From: Rhizobium jaguaris
Lineage (GTDB): Bacteria; Pseudomonadota; Alphaproteobacteria; Rhizobiales; Rhizobiaceae
Reading direction: 5' to 3'
Assembly: GCF_003627755.1 (NCBI RefSeq)
Contig: NZ_CP032696.1
Coordinates: 124,001-188,000 of the forward strand
DNA length: 64,000 nt
Position 1 is the first letter of the stretch, and each line of letters begins with the position of its first letter. Shown here piece after piece: positions 48,521 to 60,248 of the stretch. A model generated the notes under the pieces. That model saw only the letters and a list, made by a program, of their open reading frames with translations. It was not told the origin of the DNA and searched no databases. The translations under genes were made by a program, and so were the position numbers.

Positions 48521-48678
48521 GCGTGCTGATCTATTTGATCCCGCTTGCTTTGTTCATGGGTGCGCTTGGCATTGGAGCATTTCTGTGGTCGCTTGAGAGC
48601 GGGCAGTATGACGATTTGGAAGGCGCTTCCTGGCGCATTCTAGGGAATGAGGGTGATGCACCCGATGAGGAGCAATAA
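48517..48678 (+). CDS. fixS: FixS (CcoS), small cbb3 assembly protein
   Basis: This 53-residue protein starts MSVLIYLIPLALFMGALGIG, has one membrane span and then SLESGQYDDLEGASWRIL. The GQYDDLEG sequence is the conserved FixS/CcoS word. Start and stop of neighbours overlap (ATGA), which fixes this start over the longer frame. It is needed for insertion of haem and copper into FixN. Confidence 0.94.
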   Translation: MSVLIYLIPLALFMGALGIGAFLWSLESGQYDDLEGASWRILGNEGDAPDEEQ

Positions 48679-49018
48679 AACGAGAATAGCAAGCACAGTT
48701 GACAAGGAATAAAATTGCCTTGGTTTCGCAAGCGCTGCGAATCACCGACGGTCCCGCTCGAACAGCCTGCTTCCGCAATGACCAGCCGAAACCGGGTTGA
48801 TGTTGCCCGCGGCTTTCCGATCGCCTGGGAATAGTCGATCTCGTCTCATGCCAAACACGAAAGTATACCGTCAAGCCGCAGCAAAAGGGCTTTCCCGCCG
48901 TCCTTGCTACTGTTGCGCCAAATTCGCCGCAGCAAGCACCTTTTCACGTGTCTTATTGTTGCGAAACTGCCACAGAAGGAGCGGGTTTGTCCGCGATAAA
49001 CAGACTAATCTCCTTTAG
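48679..49018. other. Intergenic region after fixS
   Basis: This 340-bp stretch has no recognisable gene. It ends at the FixK box of the OmpW gene. No clear terminator for fixGHIS was identified. Confidence 0.4.
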
Positions 49019-49032
49019 TTGAGCCGCCTCAA
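49019..49032 (+). promoter_or_regulatory. FixK/FnrN box of the OmpW-like gene
   Basis: TTGAGCCGCCTCAA has perfect TTGA and TCAA half-sites with six bases between. The centre is 73 bp before the ATG, so a class II start near 49067 would give a 32-base leader. Confidence 0.75.
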
Positions 49033-49098
49033 ATCATGGCGAGCCAGCCGATGCTACTGCTCCTCGACTGAACGAATTTCGGATCGAAGGAGACAAGG

Positions 49099-49779
49099 AT
49101 GACTTCCAACGACATCGCACGTGCCATCGTCGCTGCCGCAGCATTGGTTGCCGTTAGCACTGCAGAAGCTGCCGATCTGCCGACACCACAAGCTAAGGCT
49201 CCCATCCGCGCGGTGGCGAACCGAAGCCCATGGCAGATGCGGCTGCGGGCGCTTGGTGTGGTCACCACCGATTCTGGACGCGTCGACGGATTGCCGGGTT
49301 CGGATCTTTCCTTCTCGGACACGATCATACCAGAATTCGATATCTCGTATTTCTTCACCGAGAATATCGCTGCGGAACTCATCCTCGGTACCACTTACGC
49401 CAAGGTCCATGGCGGCGGCTCGATTTCAGCGCTTGGCGAGATTGGCAAGACCTGGCTGCTGCCGCCAACGCTCACGTTACAATACCATTTCACCGAGCTT
49501 GGCGCTTTTCGGCCTTATGTCGGCGCCGGCGTCAACTACACGGTCTTCTACAACCAGTCAGGAAAAACTGCGCGCAGCCTCGATGTCAAAAACACATTCG
49601 GTGTCGCCCTGCAGGCTGGCTTCGACTATATGATCGACGACCATTGGGGCATGAACTTCGACGCGAAAAAAATATTCCTGAGGCCTGATTTCGATGCCAA
49701 TGTCGGTGGCGCTGGCGTCAGTGGCAAGGCTAAGCTCGATCCATGGCTGCTCGGCGCCGGCGTGACCTATCGTTTCTAG
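49099..49779 (+). CDS. OmpW-family outer-membrane protein
   Basis: This 226-residue protein has GAAGGAG as ribosome site, a signal peptide ending around TAEAADL, and an eight-strand beta-barrel pattern of the OmpW family (WQMRLRALGVVTTDSG, PTLTLQYHFTELGAFRPYVG, GVNYTVFYN). It ends in the aromatic residue Phe (GVTYRF). OmpW proteins form narrow hydrophobic channels and are often induced by low oxygen through FNR. A perfect anaerobox lies upstream here. It is the first plausible outer-membrane member of the FixK regulon in this window. Confidence 0.9.
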   Translation: MTSNDIARAIVAAAALVAVSTAEAADLPTPQAKAPIRAVANRSPWQMRLRALGVVTTDSGRVDGLPGSDLSFSDTIIPEFDISYFFTENIAAELILGTTYAKVHGGGSISALGEIGKTWLLPPTLTLQYHFTELGAFRPYVGAGVNYTVFYNQSGKTARSLDVKNTFGVALQAGFDYMIDDHWGMNFDAKKIFLRPDFDANVGGAGVSGKAKLDPWLLGAGVTYRF

Positions 49780-49983
49780 TCGATGAAGCTTCTGGGCGAC
49801 CAGCAACCCCTTTTGCGATAGAAGAAGCGCTTGCGATATGGTCAAGAACGACATTGCAGGCAGCAGCTTCTACCACGCCTCCCGAAAGGTTCGTCAAATG
49901 GAGAGCATGCAGGACCAATCAACGCAGATCGCTGCCGGCTTGACAGCTTCATCTGGCAAGCATTAGCATCTTCCTATTCACCA

Positions 49984-52003
<2,020 letters not shown>

Positions 52004-52004
52004 C

Positions 52005-52976
52005 ATGCGTATCCTCGTCAAAGGAGCCGGTGTCGCCGGCCTCACGGTGGCTCACGAACTGCATACCCGCGGTGCTGAGGTCACAATCGTAGATCCCAGC
52101 CAGAATTTCGACCGGGCAGCCTCCTGGCTCGCCGGCGGCATGCTGGCGCCATGGTGCGAGCGGGAAAGCGCCGATGAGGCCGTGCTCGAACGCGGTCGGG
52201 ATTCCGCCGACCGATGGGAAGCGATTTTGCCGGGCAAAGTCGTTCGCAACGGCACGCTTGTCGTCGCGCCGAACCGGGATCAAAGCGAGCTGAAGCGATT
52301 CGCTAGCCGCACGACGGGTTATCGTTGGGTTGACGAAGACGAAATCCCCGTCCTCGAGCCTTGGCTTGCCGTTCGCTTCCGGCAAGGCCTGTTCTTTCCG
52401 CAGGAAGCCCATCTGGACGCGCGCGAGGCGCTACGTTCACTGAAAGCGGATTTGTTGGTGAAGGGTGTGACCTTCGTCAATGAAATCGCGGATGACCGCG
52501 AGTTCCCTGGCATCGTCGATTGCACCGGGGCCGCGCGCATCGGCAAAAGCCGGGAGTTGCGCGGTGTGCGGGGCGAGATGCTCTATCTGCAGACGGAGGA
52601 AGTCGCCCTTGCGCGGCCTGTCCGCCTGCTGCATCCGCGTTTTCCGGTCTATATCGTGCCGCGCGGCAAGGGCCTGTTCTTGGTCGGCGCGACAATGATT
52701 GAAACGGACTTCCAAGGGCAGATCACCGCCCGCTCGCTGATGGAGCTGCTGAACGCCGCCTATGCGCTGCATCCCGCTTTCGCCGATGCCACCATCGTCG
52801 AAACTGGCACAGGCATACGCCCGGCCTTTCCAGACAACCTTCCCCGCGTAATGCGGGAGGCCAATGTCATCTTCCTCAATGGTTTTTATCGCCACGGTTT
52901 TTTACTGGCACCGACCATGGCGGCTGAAGCTGCGGACATGGTCTTTTCCGGGCCAACGAAGCAAAGGAGCCGCTGA
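52005..52976 (+). CDS. thiO: ThiO, glycine oxidase for thiazole synthesis
   Basis: This 323-residue FAD enzyme has the N-terminal dinucleotide motif VKGAGVAGLTVAHELHTRGA, and later GTGIRPAFPDNLP and FLNGFYRHGFLLAPTMA, as in ThiO/DAO-type oxidases. It oxidises glycine to the imine used by ThiG. The start at 52005 follows the thiC stop by one base. Its last base overlaps the thiS start. Confidence 0.93.
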   Translation: MRILVKGAGVAGLTVAHELHTRGAEVTIVDPSQNFDRAASWLAGGMLAPWCERESADEAVLERGRDSADRWEAILPGKVVRNGTLVVAPNRDQSELKRFASRTTGYRWVDEDEIPVLEPWLAVRFRQGLFFPQEAHLDAREALRSLKADLLVKGVTFVNEIADDREFPGIVDCTGAARIGKSRELRGVRGEMLYLQTEEVALARPVRLLHPRFPVYIVPRGKGLFLVGATMIETDFQGQITARSLMELLNAAYALHPAFADATIVETGTGIRPAFPDNLPRVMREANVIFLNGFYRHGFLLAPTMAAEAADMVFSGPTKQRSR

Positions 52977-53173
52977 TGCGCCTGATCATAAACGGTGAAC
53001 CCGAGACGATTGCCGCAACCACACTTTCGCAGCTTCTGGCCGCGCTCGCCTATGAGGGCGAGTGGCTGGCGACCGCCGTCAACGGCGAACTCGTTCATCG
53101 CGAGGATCGCGACGATCACCTTCTGAACGACAATGACAGGATCGAAATCCTGACCCCGATGCAGGGAGGCTGA
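52976..53173 (+). CDS. thiS: ThiS, sulfur carrier protein
   Basis: This 65-residue ubiquitin-like protein ends in the required Gly-Gly (PMQGG), which is adenylated and thiocarboxylated to deliver sulfur to ThiG. The TGATG overlap with thiO shows translational coupling. Other family words are [16 protein letters not shown] at the start and [17 protein letters not shown] at the end. Confidence 0.95.
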   Translation: MRLIINGEPETIAATTLSQLLAALAYEGEWLATAVNGELVHREDRDDHLLNDNDRIEILTPMQGG

Positions 53174-53175
53174 CC

Positions 53176-53949
53176 ATGCTTGATCTCTACGGAACCCAGA
53201 TTGGATCGCGACTCCTTCTCGGCACTGCGCGTTATCCCTCGCCGGCCGTCCTGGCCGAGGCCGTCAGGCGATCCAGGACGGAGATTGTCACCGTGTCACT
53301 GCGGCGTGAAATGGCCGGTGGACGCAATGGCGGCGCATTTTTCGACATGATCCGGGCGCTCGGCGTCAGCGTTCTTCCCAACACCGCCGGCTGCCATGGC
53401 GTATCCGAGGCCGTGCTGACGGCCAAGATGGCGCGCGAGGTGTTTCAGACCAACTGGATCAAGCTGGAGGTGATCGGCAATCACGATACGCTGCAGCCGG
53501 ATGTCTTCGCGCTGGTGGAAGCGACCCGCATTCTCGCAAGCGATGGCTTTGAGGTCTTTCCCTATACGACTGACGACTTGGTCGTGGCCGAGCGCCTGCT
53601 GGAGGCGGGATGCAAGGTGTTGATGCCCTGGTGCGCGCCGATCGGCACCGCGGCGGGGCCGCTCAATCTTTCCGCCCTTCGATCCATGCGCGCGCATTTT
53701 CCAGATGTGCCGCTGATCGTCGACGCGGGCATCGGCCGCCCGTCGCATGCAACGACGGTGATGGAGCTGGGTTTCGATGCGGTCCTTCTCAACACCGCGG
53801 TTGCCGGCGCCGGCGATCCCGCCACCATGGCGGAAGCCTTCGCCAAGGCCATTGAGGCCGGCCACCAGGCATTCGGCGCCGGCATGCTGGAGCCGCGCGA
53901 CATGGCGGTTCCGTCGACACCCGTAATCGGAAAGGCGGTTTTCGCGTGA
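53176..53949 (+). CDS. thiG: ThiG, thiazole synthase
   Basis: This 257-residue TIM-barrel enzyme has [40 protein letters not shown] and [17 protein letters not shown]. The Lys in IKLEVIG forms the Schiff base with deoxyxylulose phosphate. Phosphate-binding [10 protein letters not shown] and [12 protein letters not shown] are near the end. It joins the ThiS sulfur and ThiO imine into the thiazole. It lies two bases after thiS and overlaps thiE by four. Confidence 0.96.
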   Translation: MLDLYGTQIGSRLLLGTARYPSPAVLAEAVRRSRTEIVTVSLRREMAGGRNGGAFFDMIRALGVSVLPNTAGCHGVSEAVLTAKMAREVFQTNWIKLEVIGNHDTLQPDVFALVEATRILASDGFEVFPYTTDDLVVAERLLEAGCKVLMPWCAPIGTAAGPLNLSALRSMRAHFPDVPLIVDAGIGRPSHATTVMELGFDAVLLNTAVAGAGDPATMAEAFAKAIEAGHQAFGAGMLEPRDMAVPSTPVIGKAVFA

Positions 53950-54557
53950 AGCTCGATCCCTTCTATCTGATCGTCGACAGTGCCGCCTGGATCGAAAGGC
54001 TGGTGCCGTTTGGTGTCAAACTCGTGCAACTGCGCGTCAAGGAACGGGCGCTATCGGATATACGCATAGATATCCGGCGGGCAAAAGCAGTCTGTGCGGC
54101 GCACGGATGCCAGTTGATCGTCAACGACTATTGGCAGCTCGCGATCGAAGAGGGCTGCGATTTCGTCCATCTCGGCCAGGAGGATCTTGCCGCCGCCGAT
54201 CTTTCTGCCATTCGCGCCGCCGGACTGAAACTGGGGTTATCGACACATGACGAGGCGGAGTTGGCGACGGCGCTTGCCGCCGAACCCGACTACATCGCCC
54301 TCGGACCGATCTATCCGACCATTCTCAAGGCCATGGCCTGGGCGCCGCAGGGGCTCGACCGGATCCGCGACTGGAAGAGCCGCATCGGCCGGCTGCCGCT
54401 TGTCGCCATTGGTGGACTGACCGTGGAGCGCATTGCCGGCGTGTTCGAAAATGGGGCCGATAGTGCGGCGGTCGTAACCGATATTGTCTTGAGCGAGAAT
54501 CCGGAACAGAAAACCAGGGAATGGATCGCAACAACCAAGACCTTGAGGTACCCGTGA
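53946..54557 (+). CDS. thiE: ThiE, thiamine phosphate synthase
   Basis: This 203-residue protein has a GTG start overlapping the thiG stop (GTGA). It has the family motifs [28 protein letters not shown] and [13 protein letters not shown], with [20 protein letters not shown] for phosphate binding. It couples pyrimidine and thiazole to give thiamine phosphate. It is the last gene of the operon, a compact rhizobial thiCOSGE set. ThiD and ThiL are not in view. Confidence 0.93.
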   Translation: MKLDPFYLIVDSAAWIERLVPFGVKLVQLRVKERALSDIRIDIRRAKAVCAAHGCQLIVNDYWQLAIEEGCDFVHLGQEDLAAADLSAIRAAGLKLGLSTHDEAELATALAAEPDYIALGPIYPTILKAMAWAPQGLDRIRDWKSRIGRLPLVAIGGLTVERIAGVFENGADSAAVVTDIVLSENPEQKTREWIATTKTLRYP

Positions 54558-54783
54558 ACGTCATCCGGCGTTTGTGGCCGCAGCGTCGGGACACCGCCCC
54601 CACACCTAAAGCGAAGAATTTCGAACCAGCAATTGCAAAAATGGACGCTCCGGCAAATTCCCGGATGCATGGCTAACGACACACCCCGCCTAACCTTTTA
54701 GAAAAGAAGCATAATAGCGATGCAGTTAAGACAGAGGTGCAGGACAAATCTGCAATAAGTCATACCTTCAGGGGGACGTCTCA

Positions 54784-55008
54784 ATGACACCTATCCGACC
54801 GACAACAATAAAGATCAGCGCCCCTCAGCACGCCGCGAATGACCCCTATCGCGTTGTCGAGCGCGAGGAGGTACTGACCGGGGCATTTCGAGAGTTCGTG
54901 CTAACGGCTGTTGCCGCCGGTTGGAAGGAATCCGAGGTCGCTTTGACCTTGGCAGATATCGCAGATGAATATGTGATGGCCCTCGCTCGAAGAGTTGCGG
55001 CAAATTAG
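54784..55008 (+). CDS. Small conserved-looking hypothetical protein
   Basis: This 74-residue protein starts MTPIRPTTIKISAPQHAAND, with AGGGGGACG just upstream as ribosome site. A helical C-terminal half (EVLTGAFREFVLTAVAAGWK, then TLADIADEYVMALARR) suggests a small soluble protein. No family is recognised. It is convergent with hemN, a hairpin separating them. Confidence 0.55.
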   Translation: MTPIRPTTIKISAPQHAANDPYRVVEREEVLTGAFREFVLTAVAAGWKESEVALTLADIADEYVMALARRVAAN

Positions 55009-55079
55009 TTTTCGGTTCCATCCGCGTTCGTTGGTGCGAGCGCAAGATGGCTGCCAACAACTCTTCGTCCGGCCCCGGC

Positions 55080-55104
55080 AAGCCGCTTAGAAACCAAGCG
55101 GCTT
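55080..55104. terminator. Hairpin between convergent genes
   Basis: AAGCCGCTT and AAGCGGCTT pair perfectly across a seven-base loop between the 3' ends of the small gene at 54784 and hemN. There is no long T-run, but its place suggests a shared stop. Confidence 0.45.
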
Positions 55105-55181
55105 CCCGGCGATATAACTGACACGTCGAAGCCGCTCCCGCCCCTTACCCCGGTATGATTCCGGCAGTGCAGAGAAGAACT

Positions 55182-56534
55182 TTAAGCCGTCTTGCTGTAG
55201 TTCCGCGCCGATTGCAGCAGGTACGAATCGAAAGCGGCGGCAACGGCGCGGATCAGGAATCGCCCTTCTTCCCGCAAACGAATAACGCCGCCCGTGTTTT
55301 CAAGAATTCCGTCGGCCTCTAGCATGGCAAGCCTGACATTACCGTCGAGAAGTGCGCCGGACTCCAAGCCCTGTACAGCAGCCAACGCCGGGACGTCGAC
55401 TTGGAAGTCGCACATCAGGCGCTCGATGACGCTTGCCCGCAGTCGATCCTCGGCCGACGAGCGGTAGCCTTTCGTTATGGCCAAACGCCCGGATACAATC
55501 CGCTTCGCATAGCGACCGGGGTGTATCTCATTCTGAACGTAGCCGCCTGCCATGCGGCCAATCGCCGACGCACCGAACCCGATGAGCGTTTCACATGCGT
55601 CGGTCGTATAGCCCTGAAAGTTGCGGTGCAGTTGTCCGTTTGCCTGCGCAATCGCCAGACTGTCGCCTGGCCGAGCGAAATGGTCGATCCCAATGCGGCG
55701 ATAGCCGGCTGCAAGAAGGTTTTCCGCGATTGCCTCTGCCTGGGCAATGCGGCTTTCCGCGTCGGCGAGCGCGACTTCGTCGATCAGTCGCTGATGCTTT
55801 TTGAAGGAAGGTACGTGCGCATAGCCGAAGACTGCGAAACGGTCAGGACACATCTCGATTGCGGCCTTGGTCGTCTCGATGCAGGATTTGACCGTCTGGT
55901 GTGGCAGGCCATACACAAGATCGAAATTGATGCTATCGACGCCCGCCCGACGCAGGTGAGAAACCGCCTGCATCGTCTGTTCAATGTTTTGGATACGGTT
56001 GATCGCCTTCTGCACCACTGGATCGAAGGTCTGCACTCCGACGCTTGCTCGGTGTATCCCCGCTTCTCCGAGAACCGTCGCCATCTCTTGATCTAGCGTC
56101 CTCGGATCGATTTCCAACGCGATTTGGGTGGAATCGGTGAAACCGAAATGCTCATGCAGAAGCTCAATCAGCCCTAGCAATTTTTTCGGCCCCATGATTG
56201 TTGGCGTTCCCCCACCGAAATGTAGGTGGTCGATATTGATCGGCGCTTTCGTCCTTGCAGATACAAGGCATATCTCCTCGCGCAGCATTTGCAGATAGTC
56301 GACGATCGGTCGGTCGCCGCGCGTGATCGTCGTGTGACAGCCGCAGTACCAGCACATCGACCGACAAAACGGTATGTGCACGTAAAGCGATGCCGCCTTC
56401 TCCAGCGGGACGGCGGTAAGCCAGTCGCCATAGGTGCTGTCATCAACATCGGGTGTGAAGCACGGCGATGTCGGGTAGCTCGTGTAGCGGGGCAGGCGCT
56501 CCTCGCCATATTTTACAATAAGAGCCGATTGCAT
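55182..56534 (-). CDS. hemN: HemN, oxygen-independent coproporphyrinogen III oxidase
   Basis: This 450-residue radical SAM enzyme has the full HemN motif CRSMCWYCGC (Cys57, 61, 64 and the fourth Cys66), GGGTPTIMG for SAM binding and RASVGVQTFDPVVQKAINRI. It converts coproporphyrinogen to protoporphyrinogen under low oxygen, supplying haem for cbb3 oxidase and leghaemoglobin-era bacteroids. Upstream is a FixK-type box. The paralogue at 16053 lacks the fourth cysteine. It is divergent from fixL. Confidence 0.94.
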   Translation of the reverse strand: MQSALIVKYGEERLPRYTSYPTSPCFTPDVDDSTYGDWLTAVPLEKAASLYVHIPFCRSMCWYCGCHTTITRGDRPIVDYLQMLREEICLVSARTKAPINIDHLHFGGGTPTIMGPKKLLGLIELLHEHFGFTDSTQIALEIDPRTLDQEMATVLGEAGIHRASVGVQTFDPVVQKAINRIQNIEQTMQAVSHLRRAGVDSINFDLVYGLPHQTVKSCIETTKAAIEMCPDRFAVFGYAHVPSFKKHQRLIDEVALADAESRIAQAEAIAENLLAAGYRRIGIDHFARPGDSLAIAQANGQLHRNFQGYTTDACETLIGFGASAIGRMAGGYVQNEIHPGRYAKRIVSGRLAITKGYRSSAEDRLRASVIERLMCDFQVDVPALAAVQGLESGALLDGNVRLAMLEADGILENTGGVIRLREEGRFLIRAVAAAFDSYLLQSARNYSKTA

Positions 56535-56601
56535 TCGAAATCCTTCTACAGAGAGCGGTTGGGAATGCGTGGCATCTTAGGCACGCGCTTTGCATAGCTC
56601 T

Positions 56602-56615
56602 TTGATCGACAACAA
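56602..56615 (-). promoter_or_regulatory. FixK-type box upstream of hemN
   Basis: The plus strand reads TTGATCGACAACAA (TTG-N8-CAA). Its centre is 74 bp before the hemN ATG. The -10-like TAAGAT at 56579-56574 sits exactly where a start at -41.5 from the centre needs it. Confidence 0.6.
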
Positions 56616-56700
56616 AAAGTGTTTCGGACTTCTCTTGATTTATGTTCTGCGGTCGTACGCCGACCCACATGCGAATGATGATGGGAGCCGCGGTTAGTCA

Positions 56701-58299
56701 ATGAAGAGCGTTCGGCTCAATCTTGCTCTGACAGTCGAGAGGCTCGGCATGGCGACAGCACCTAATCCTCTGGTGGATGACGGAGTGCGTTCACAAAGCG
56801 TTGGTAGGACCACGCGAATCGGTAAGATGTTCGTCAGGTGGCGAGGCAAACCGATCGCCGGCTATATTATCGTGGCGGCACCGTTAGGCGTTCTCGCACT
56901 GAGATTGGCCCTATCGCAGTTCATCAGCGACAACCTAACTCTATTGTCGTTTACTCCCGCTATTCTGATCGTCGCAATGGTCGGCGGCTTGAAACCGATT
57001 GTTCTTTCCGCGGGCGCGTCGCTTGCCTCGGCTGTGTTTGTTCAGCGACTACACGATGCCGCCGATCCGACTGTTGTCGAATTGGTTTTCTTCGGCGCAT
57101 CGGTGCTGCTGATTGCTTGCATGGGAGAGGCGCTGCAGGCGACGAGACACGCCATCGTCAAGTTTGAGACTGTCGTCACAGCCCGCGATGTGCATCTGAG
57201 ATCGATATTGGACACAGTGCCCGACGCTGCGGTGGTCAGTACTAGCGATGGCACGATTGTTTCCTTCAACACCGCCGCCATCCGGCAGTTCGGGTATGCA
57301 GAACAGGAAGTCATCGGCGAGAACCTGCGAATATTAATGCCCGAACCTCATCGAGGCGACCACGACGGCTATATGCAACGGTACCTTAAAACCGGCGAGA
57401 AGCGCATCATCGGCATCGATCGCGTCGTCGTCGGGCGAAGAAATGATGGATCGACCTTTCCCTTGGAGCTCACCGTGGGCGAGATGGAATCGGGCGGTGA
57501 ACGGTTTTTCACCGGCTTCATAAGAGATCTGACGGAGCGAGAAGAATCTGCCGCCCGCCTCGAAGGCATCCAGGCGGAATTGGCGAGATTGGCCCGTTTG
57601 GGCGAAATGGGCGAAATGGCATCTATCCTTGCGCACGAGCTGAACCAGCCTCTGTCGGCGATCGCAAATTACGCTTGTGGGTGCACGAGGCTCTTGCGCG
57701 ACAGGAACAACACCGTCGCAACGGAGATGCGAGATGCTCTACAGGAGATCGCAAGTCAGTCCCTTCGGGCGGGACAGATCATCAAACATCTCAAGGGGCT
57801 TATCACGAAAGGCGAAACGGAAAGGGCACCCGAAGACATTCGCAAAGTGGTGAAGGAAGCAGGCGCGCTGGCGCTTGTCGGTTGCCGCGAAAACGGCGTC
57901 AGGACTGTATTCGAATACGTGCCCGGCGCTGAGATGGTGATGGTCGATCGTGTTCAGGTCGAGCAGGTCCTCATCAATTTGATGCGAAACGCCATAGAGG
58001 CAATGCGCCACGTCGAGCATCGCGAGCTCACGATCCGCACGATGCCAACCGAAGCGGGCGAAGTCGCCGTCATCGTGGAAGACACCGGCGGAGGCATTCC
58101 GGAAGAAATTGCCGCGGAGCTCTTCAAGCCGTTCGTCACGACCAAGGCGAGTGGGATGGGGATCGGCCTTTCGATCTCGAAACGTATTGTCGAAGCCCAT
58201 GGAGGTGAAATGACAGTCTCAAAAAACGCTGCTGGTGGAGCCGCCTTCCAGTTCACGCTTCCCGCCTATGTGGAAGGAAAAACGGATGAAACCAACTGA
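56701..58299 (+). CDS. fixL: FixL, haem-based oxygen-sensing histidine kinase
   Basis: This 532-residue protein has an N-terminal membrane part (about 50-145, four hydrophobic spans), then a haem PAS domain (about 163-280) with the haem ligand His221 in [12 protein letters not shown]. The kinase core carries His312 in [11 protein letters not shown]-box [10 protein letters not shown], and G-boxes DTGGGIPEE and [11 protein letters not shown]. When oxygen leaves the haem the kinase phosphorylates FixJ. The start is not certain; a Met at residue 17 is an alternative. It overlaps fixJ by 14 bases. Confidence 0.95.
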   Translation: MKSVRLNLALTVERLGMATAPNPLVDDGVRSQSVGRTTRIGKMFVRWRGKPIAGYIIVAAPLGVLALRLALSQFISDNLTLLSFTPAILIVAMVGGLKPIVLSAGASLASAVFVQRLHDAADPTVVELVFFGASVLLIACMGEALQATRHAIVKFETVVTARDVHLRSILDTVPDAAVVSTSDGTIVSFNTAAIRQFGYAEQEVIGENLRILMPEPHRGDHDGYMQRYLKTGEKRIIGIDRVVVGRRNDGSTFPLELTVGEMESGGERFFTGFIRDLTEREESAARLEGIQAELARLARLGEMGEMASILAHELNQPLSAIANYACGCTRLLRDRNNTVATEMRDALQEIASQSLRAGQIIKHLKGLITKGETERAPEDIRKVVKEAGALALVGCRENGVRTVFEYVPGAEMVMVDRVQVEQVLINLMRNAIEAMRHVEHRELTIRTMPTEAGEVAVIVEDTGGGIPEEIAAELFKPFVTTKASGMGIGLSISKRIVEAHGGEMTVSKNAAGGAAFQFTLPAYVEGKTDETN

Positions 58300-58915
58300 C
58301 TTTACGATTCATATCGTCGACGACGAGGAGCCGATGCGCAAATCGTTCGTCTTCATACTGGCCATGAACGGCTATGCCGTTAAGGCGCATCAATCGGCCA
58401 TCTCGTTTCTTTCCTTCGCCCCGCACGTCCACAGGGGAATTCTTATCACTGACCTCAGGATGCCCGAGATGTCAGGTCTTGATCTCATCCGCCAACTTGG
58501 CGTGAAAAAGATCCCCATTCCTTCCATCGTGGTCACCGGACATGGCGATGTGCCGGTGGCGGTCGAAGCCATGAAAGCGGGTGCACTCGACTTCATAGAG
58601 AAACCTTTCGAGGACAGCGTGATAATAGAGGCGATCGAACGAGCCTCAGAGCGTTTGCGCGGCCCTGATGCTAATGTCGACGAGATCGCCTCCATTCAAG
58701 CACGCGTCCGAACCCTGAGCAAAAGGGAGCGCCAGGTGCTCTTTGCTGTGGTGGCCGGCTGTCCGAACAAATCGATCGCACATGACCTCGACATCAGCCG
58801 TCGTACGGTGGACGTTCATCGCGCCAGCGTCATGTCGAAAATGAAAGCAAAAAACCTTCCGCATCTTGTCCGCATGGCTCTCGCTGTCGACTTCGAGCCG
58901 TCTTCGCGGCCTTGA
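58286..58915 (+). CDS. fixJ: FixJ, response regulator of microaerobic genes
   Basis: This 209-residue regulator has a receiver domain with VDDEEP, phospho-acceptor Asp56 in [27 protein letters not shown] and Lys of IEKPF. A LuxR-type helix-turn-helix follows ([35 protein letters not shown]). It activates fixK and, in some species, nifA. The start was set at [15 protein letters not shown], which overlaps the fixL end. Confidence 0.95.
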   Translation: MKPTDFTIHIVDDEEPMRKSFVFILAMNGYAVKAHQSAISFLSFAPHVHRGILITDLRMPEMSGLDLIRQLGVKKIPIPSIVVTGHGDVPVAVEAMKAGALDFIEKPFEDSVIIEAIERASERLRGPDANVDEIASIQARVRTLSKRERQVLFAVVAGCPNKSIAHDLDISRRTVDVHRASVMSKMKAKNLPHLVRMALAVDFEPSSRP

Positions 58916-59339
58916 TCTCGCCGTACGCGGCATTCTAGCGCAAGCCATTAATGCAAAACGGAATGACAATGCTCGATCTCCAGGGAACCGTTGGGATCTC
59001 CGGTGATCTCTGCCCTTGGCCCGTGCGCTTAAAGTTGAAGGACTATTCACCTAGGTCCTGCGATGTCTCGGACGGAGAAACTCCTCGAAAAAAGCGCGTC
59101 ATGCGACCGGACGTCAGCATGAGATCGAGCCAGTCGCGCGGAATTTCTGCAGAAACTGCGGTGACATGCCATCTGCTTATCGATTGAGCGCCCGCAGTGG
59201 CGGCCAGGCTGCCCTGGTCCTTCCGACCAAATCGATCAGCAGCACGATCTCAGGACGGTTGTGAGCGGCCGCTTCCAATGACGAACAGGTCTTAAAGCGG
59301 ATATGGATAAAGTGGCAATGAGACCGTCCAGCGTTGCGC
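58916..59339. other. Intergenic region between fixJ and fixK
   Basis: This roughly 420-bp region contains a plus-strand frame at 58951-59187 whose start (MLDLQGTVGISGDLCPWPV) has a TusA-like DLCPWP word but no continuing similarity. It may be a remnant or chance. No certain gene is present. Confidence 0.35.
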
Positions 59340-59357
59340 CTAAGTAATTTTTCTTAG
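59340..59357 (+). promoter_or_regulatory. Candidate FixJ-binding site upstream of fixK
   Basis: CTAAGTAATTTTTCTTAG, an imperfect palindrome, lies about 70-85 bp upstream of fixK. It resembles the AAGTAATT-type FixJ sites of rhizobial fixK promoters as I remember them. This is inference only. Confidence 0.4.
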
Positions 59358-59423
59358 TGATGAAACCGAATTTATTACCGTGATAAGAACCGGCAATCTC
59401 CCCCGGACGATGGGGGATATGAG

Positions 59424-60098
59424 ATGCATGCCAATGTTAAGACCGCAGTACCGAGTTGCGCGATGCCCGCGAAAATCGTCAGGGCGCAAATACCGAGAGC
59501 ACACTCGATCGTGACGTGTCAGCGTGGCGAACAGATATACGCAGAAGGCGACGCCACGGATAAATGTTTTCAGGTTTCTGCTGGAGCTGTTCGGGTATCC
59601 CGCGTCTTCGCGAACGGAGGTCGCCAGGTCGTTTCCTTCCATCTTGCGGGGGAAATGTTCGGCTTCGAAGCTGGCCCTCAGCATCGGTTTTTTGCCGAAG
59701 CCATCGCCGAGACAAGAATGGCGGTGTTTGAGCGAGGCCCTGTCCAGCAGCATTTGCCGGAACTTCTGGCGCTTGCGGTAGACGGCATGGAGCGTGCTCA
59801 GGAACACCTGGTGGTTATCGGACGGCAGTCTGCCATTGAGCGGGTCGCTTTATTTTTGACAGATCTCTCCAACCGCTTGGGAGGCACTCGGCAGCTAACA
59901 CTCGCCATGTCGCGGCAGGATATTGCCGACTATCTCGCCCTGACAATCGAGACGGTTTCGCGCGCCATAACCGAATTGAGGGAGCGTAGCGTCATCGCCC
60001 TGCGACATGCGAGGATAGTCTACATTATGAACCCCGATGCTCTTCGTTCGCTCTGTGGAGATGCCGCCTCGCCATCTGAGCCTGCACGAGCCGGTTGA
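59424..60098 (+). CDS. fixK: FixK, Crp/Fnr-family activator without redox cysteines
   Basis: This 224-residue protein has an N-terminal cyclic-nucleotide-fold domain (TCQRGEQIYAEGDATDKCFQ, SFHLAGEMFGFEAGP) and a C-terminal helix-turn-helix with MSRQDIADYLALTIETVSRA, whose ETVSR reads TTGA-type boxes. The N-terminal cysteine cluster of FnrN is missing, so it is FixK-like and relies on FixLJ for oxygen control. GGGGGA precedes the ATG. It is the likely activator of the six TTG-N8-CAA boxes in this window. Confidence 0.9.
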   Translation: MHANVKTAVPSCAMPAKIVRAQIPRAHSIVTCQRGEQIYAEGDATDKCFQVSAGAVRVSRVFANGGRQVVSFHLAGEMFGFEAGPQHRFFAEAIAETRMAVFERGPVQQHLPELLALAVDGMERAQEHLVVIGRQSAIERVALFLTDLSNRLGGTRQLTLAMSRQDIADYLALTIETVSRAITELRERSVIALRHARIVYIMNPDALRSLCGDAASPSEPARAG

Positions 60099-60248
60099 TC
60101 AGTGCAATGCAGCCGCGTTGCAGGTCGCAGCAGCAGCAGGTGGTTGTCTTCCATCCTGTGTGCCACCATTTCGTCTTGGACATGGTTCGGCGGACGCGCA
60201 TCAGCTGATTTCATTCTCGGATACGTTCACCTGGATCATGTTGCCGGG

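Noticed and set aside
58951..59187. TusA-like small gene after fixJ
   Set aside because: Only a DLCPWP word is shared; the rest does not fit the family.
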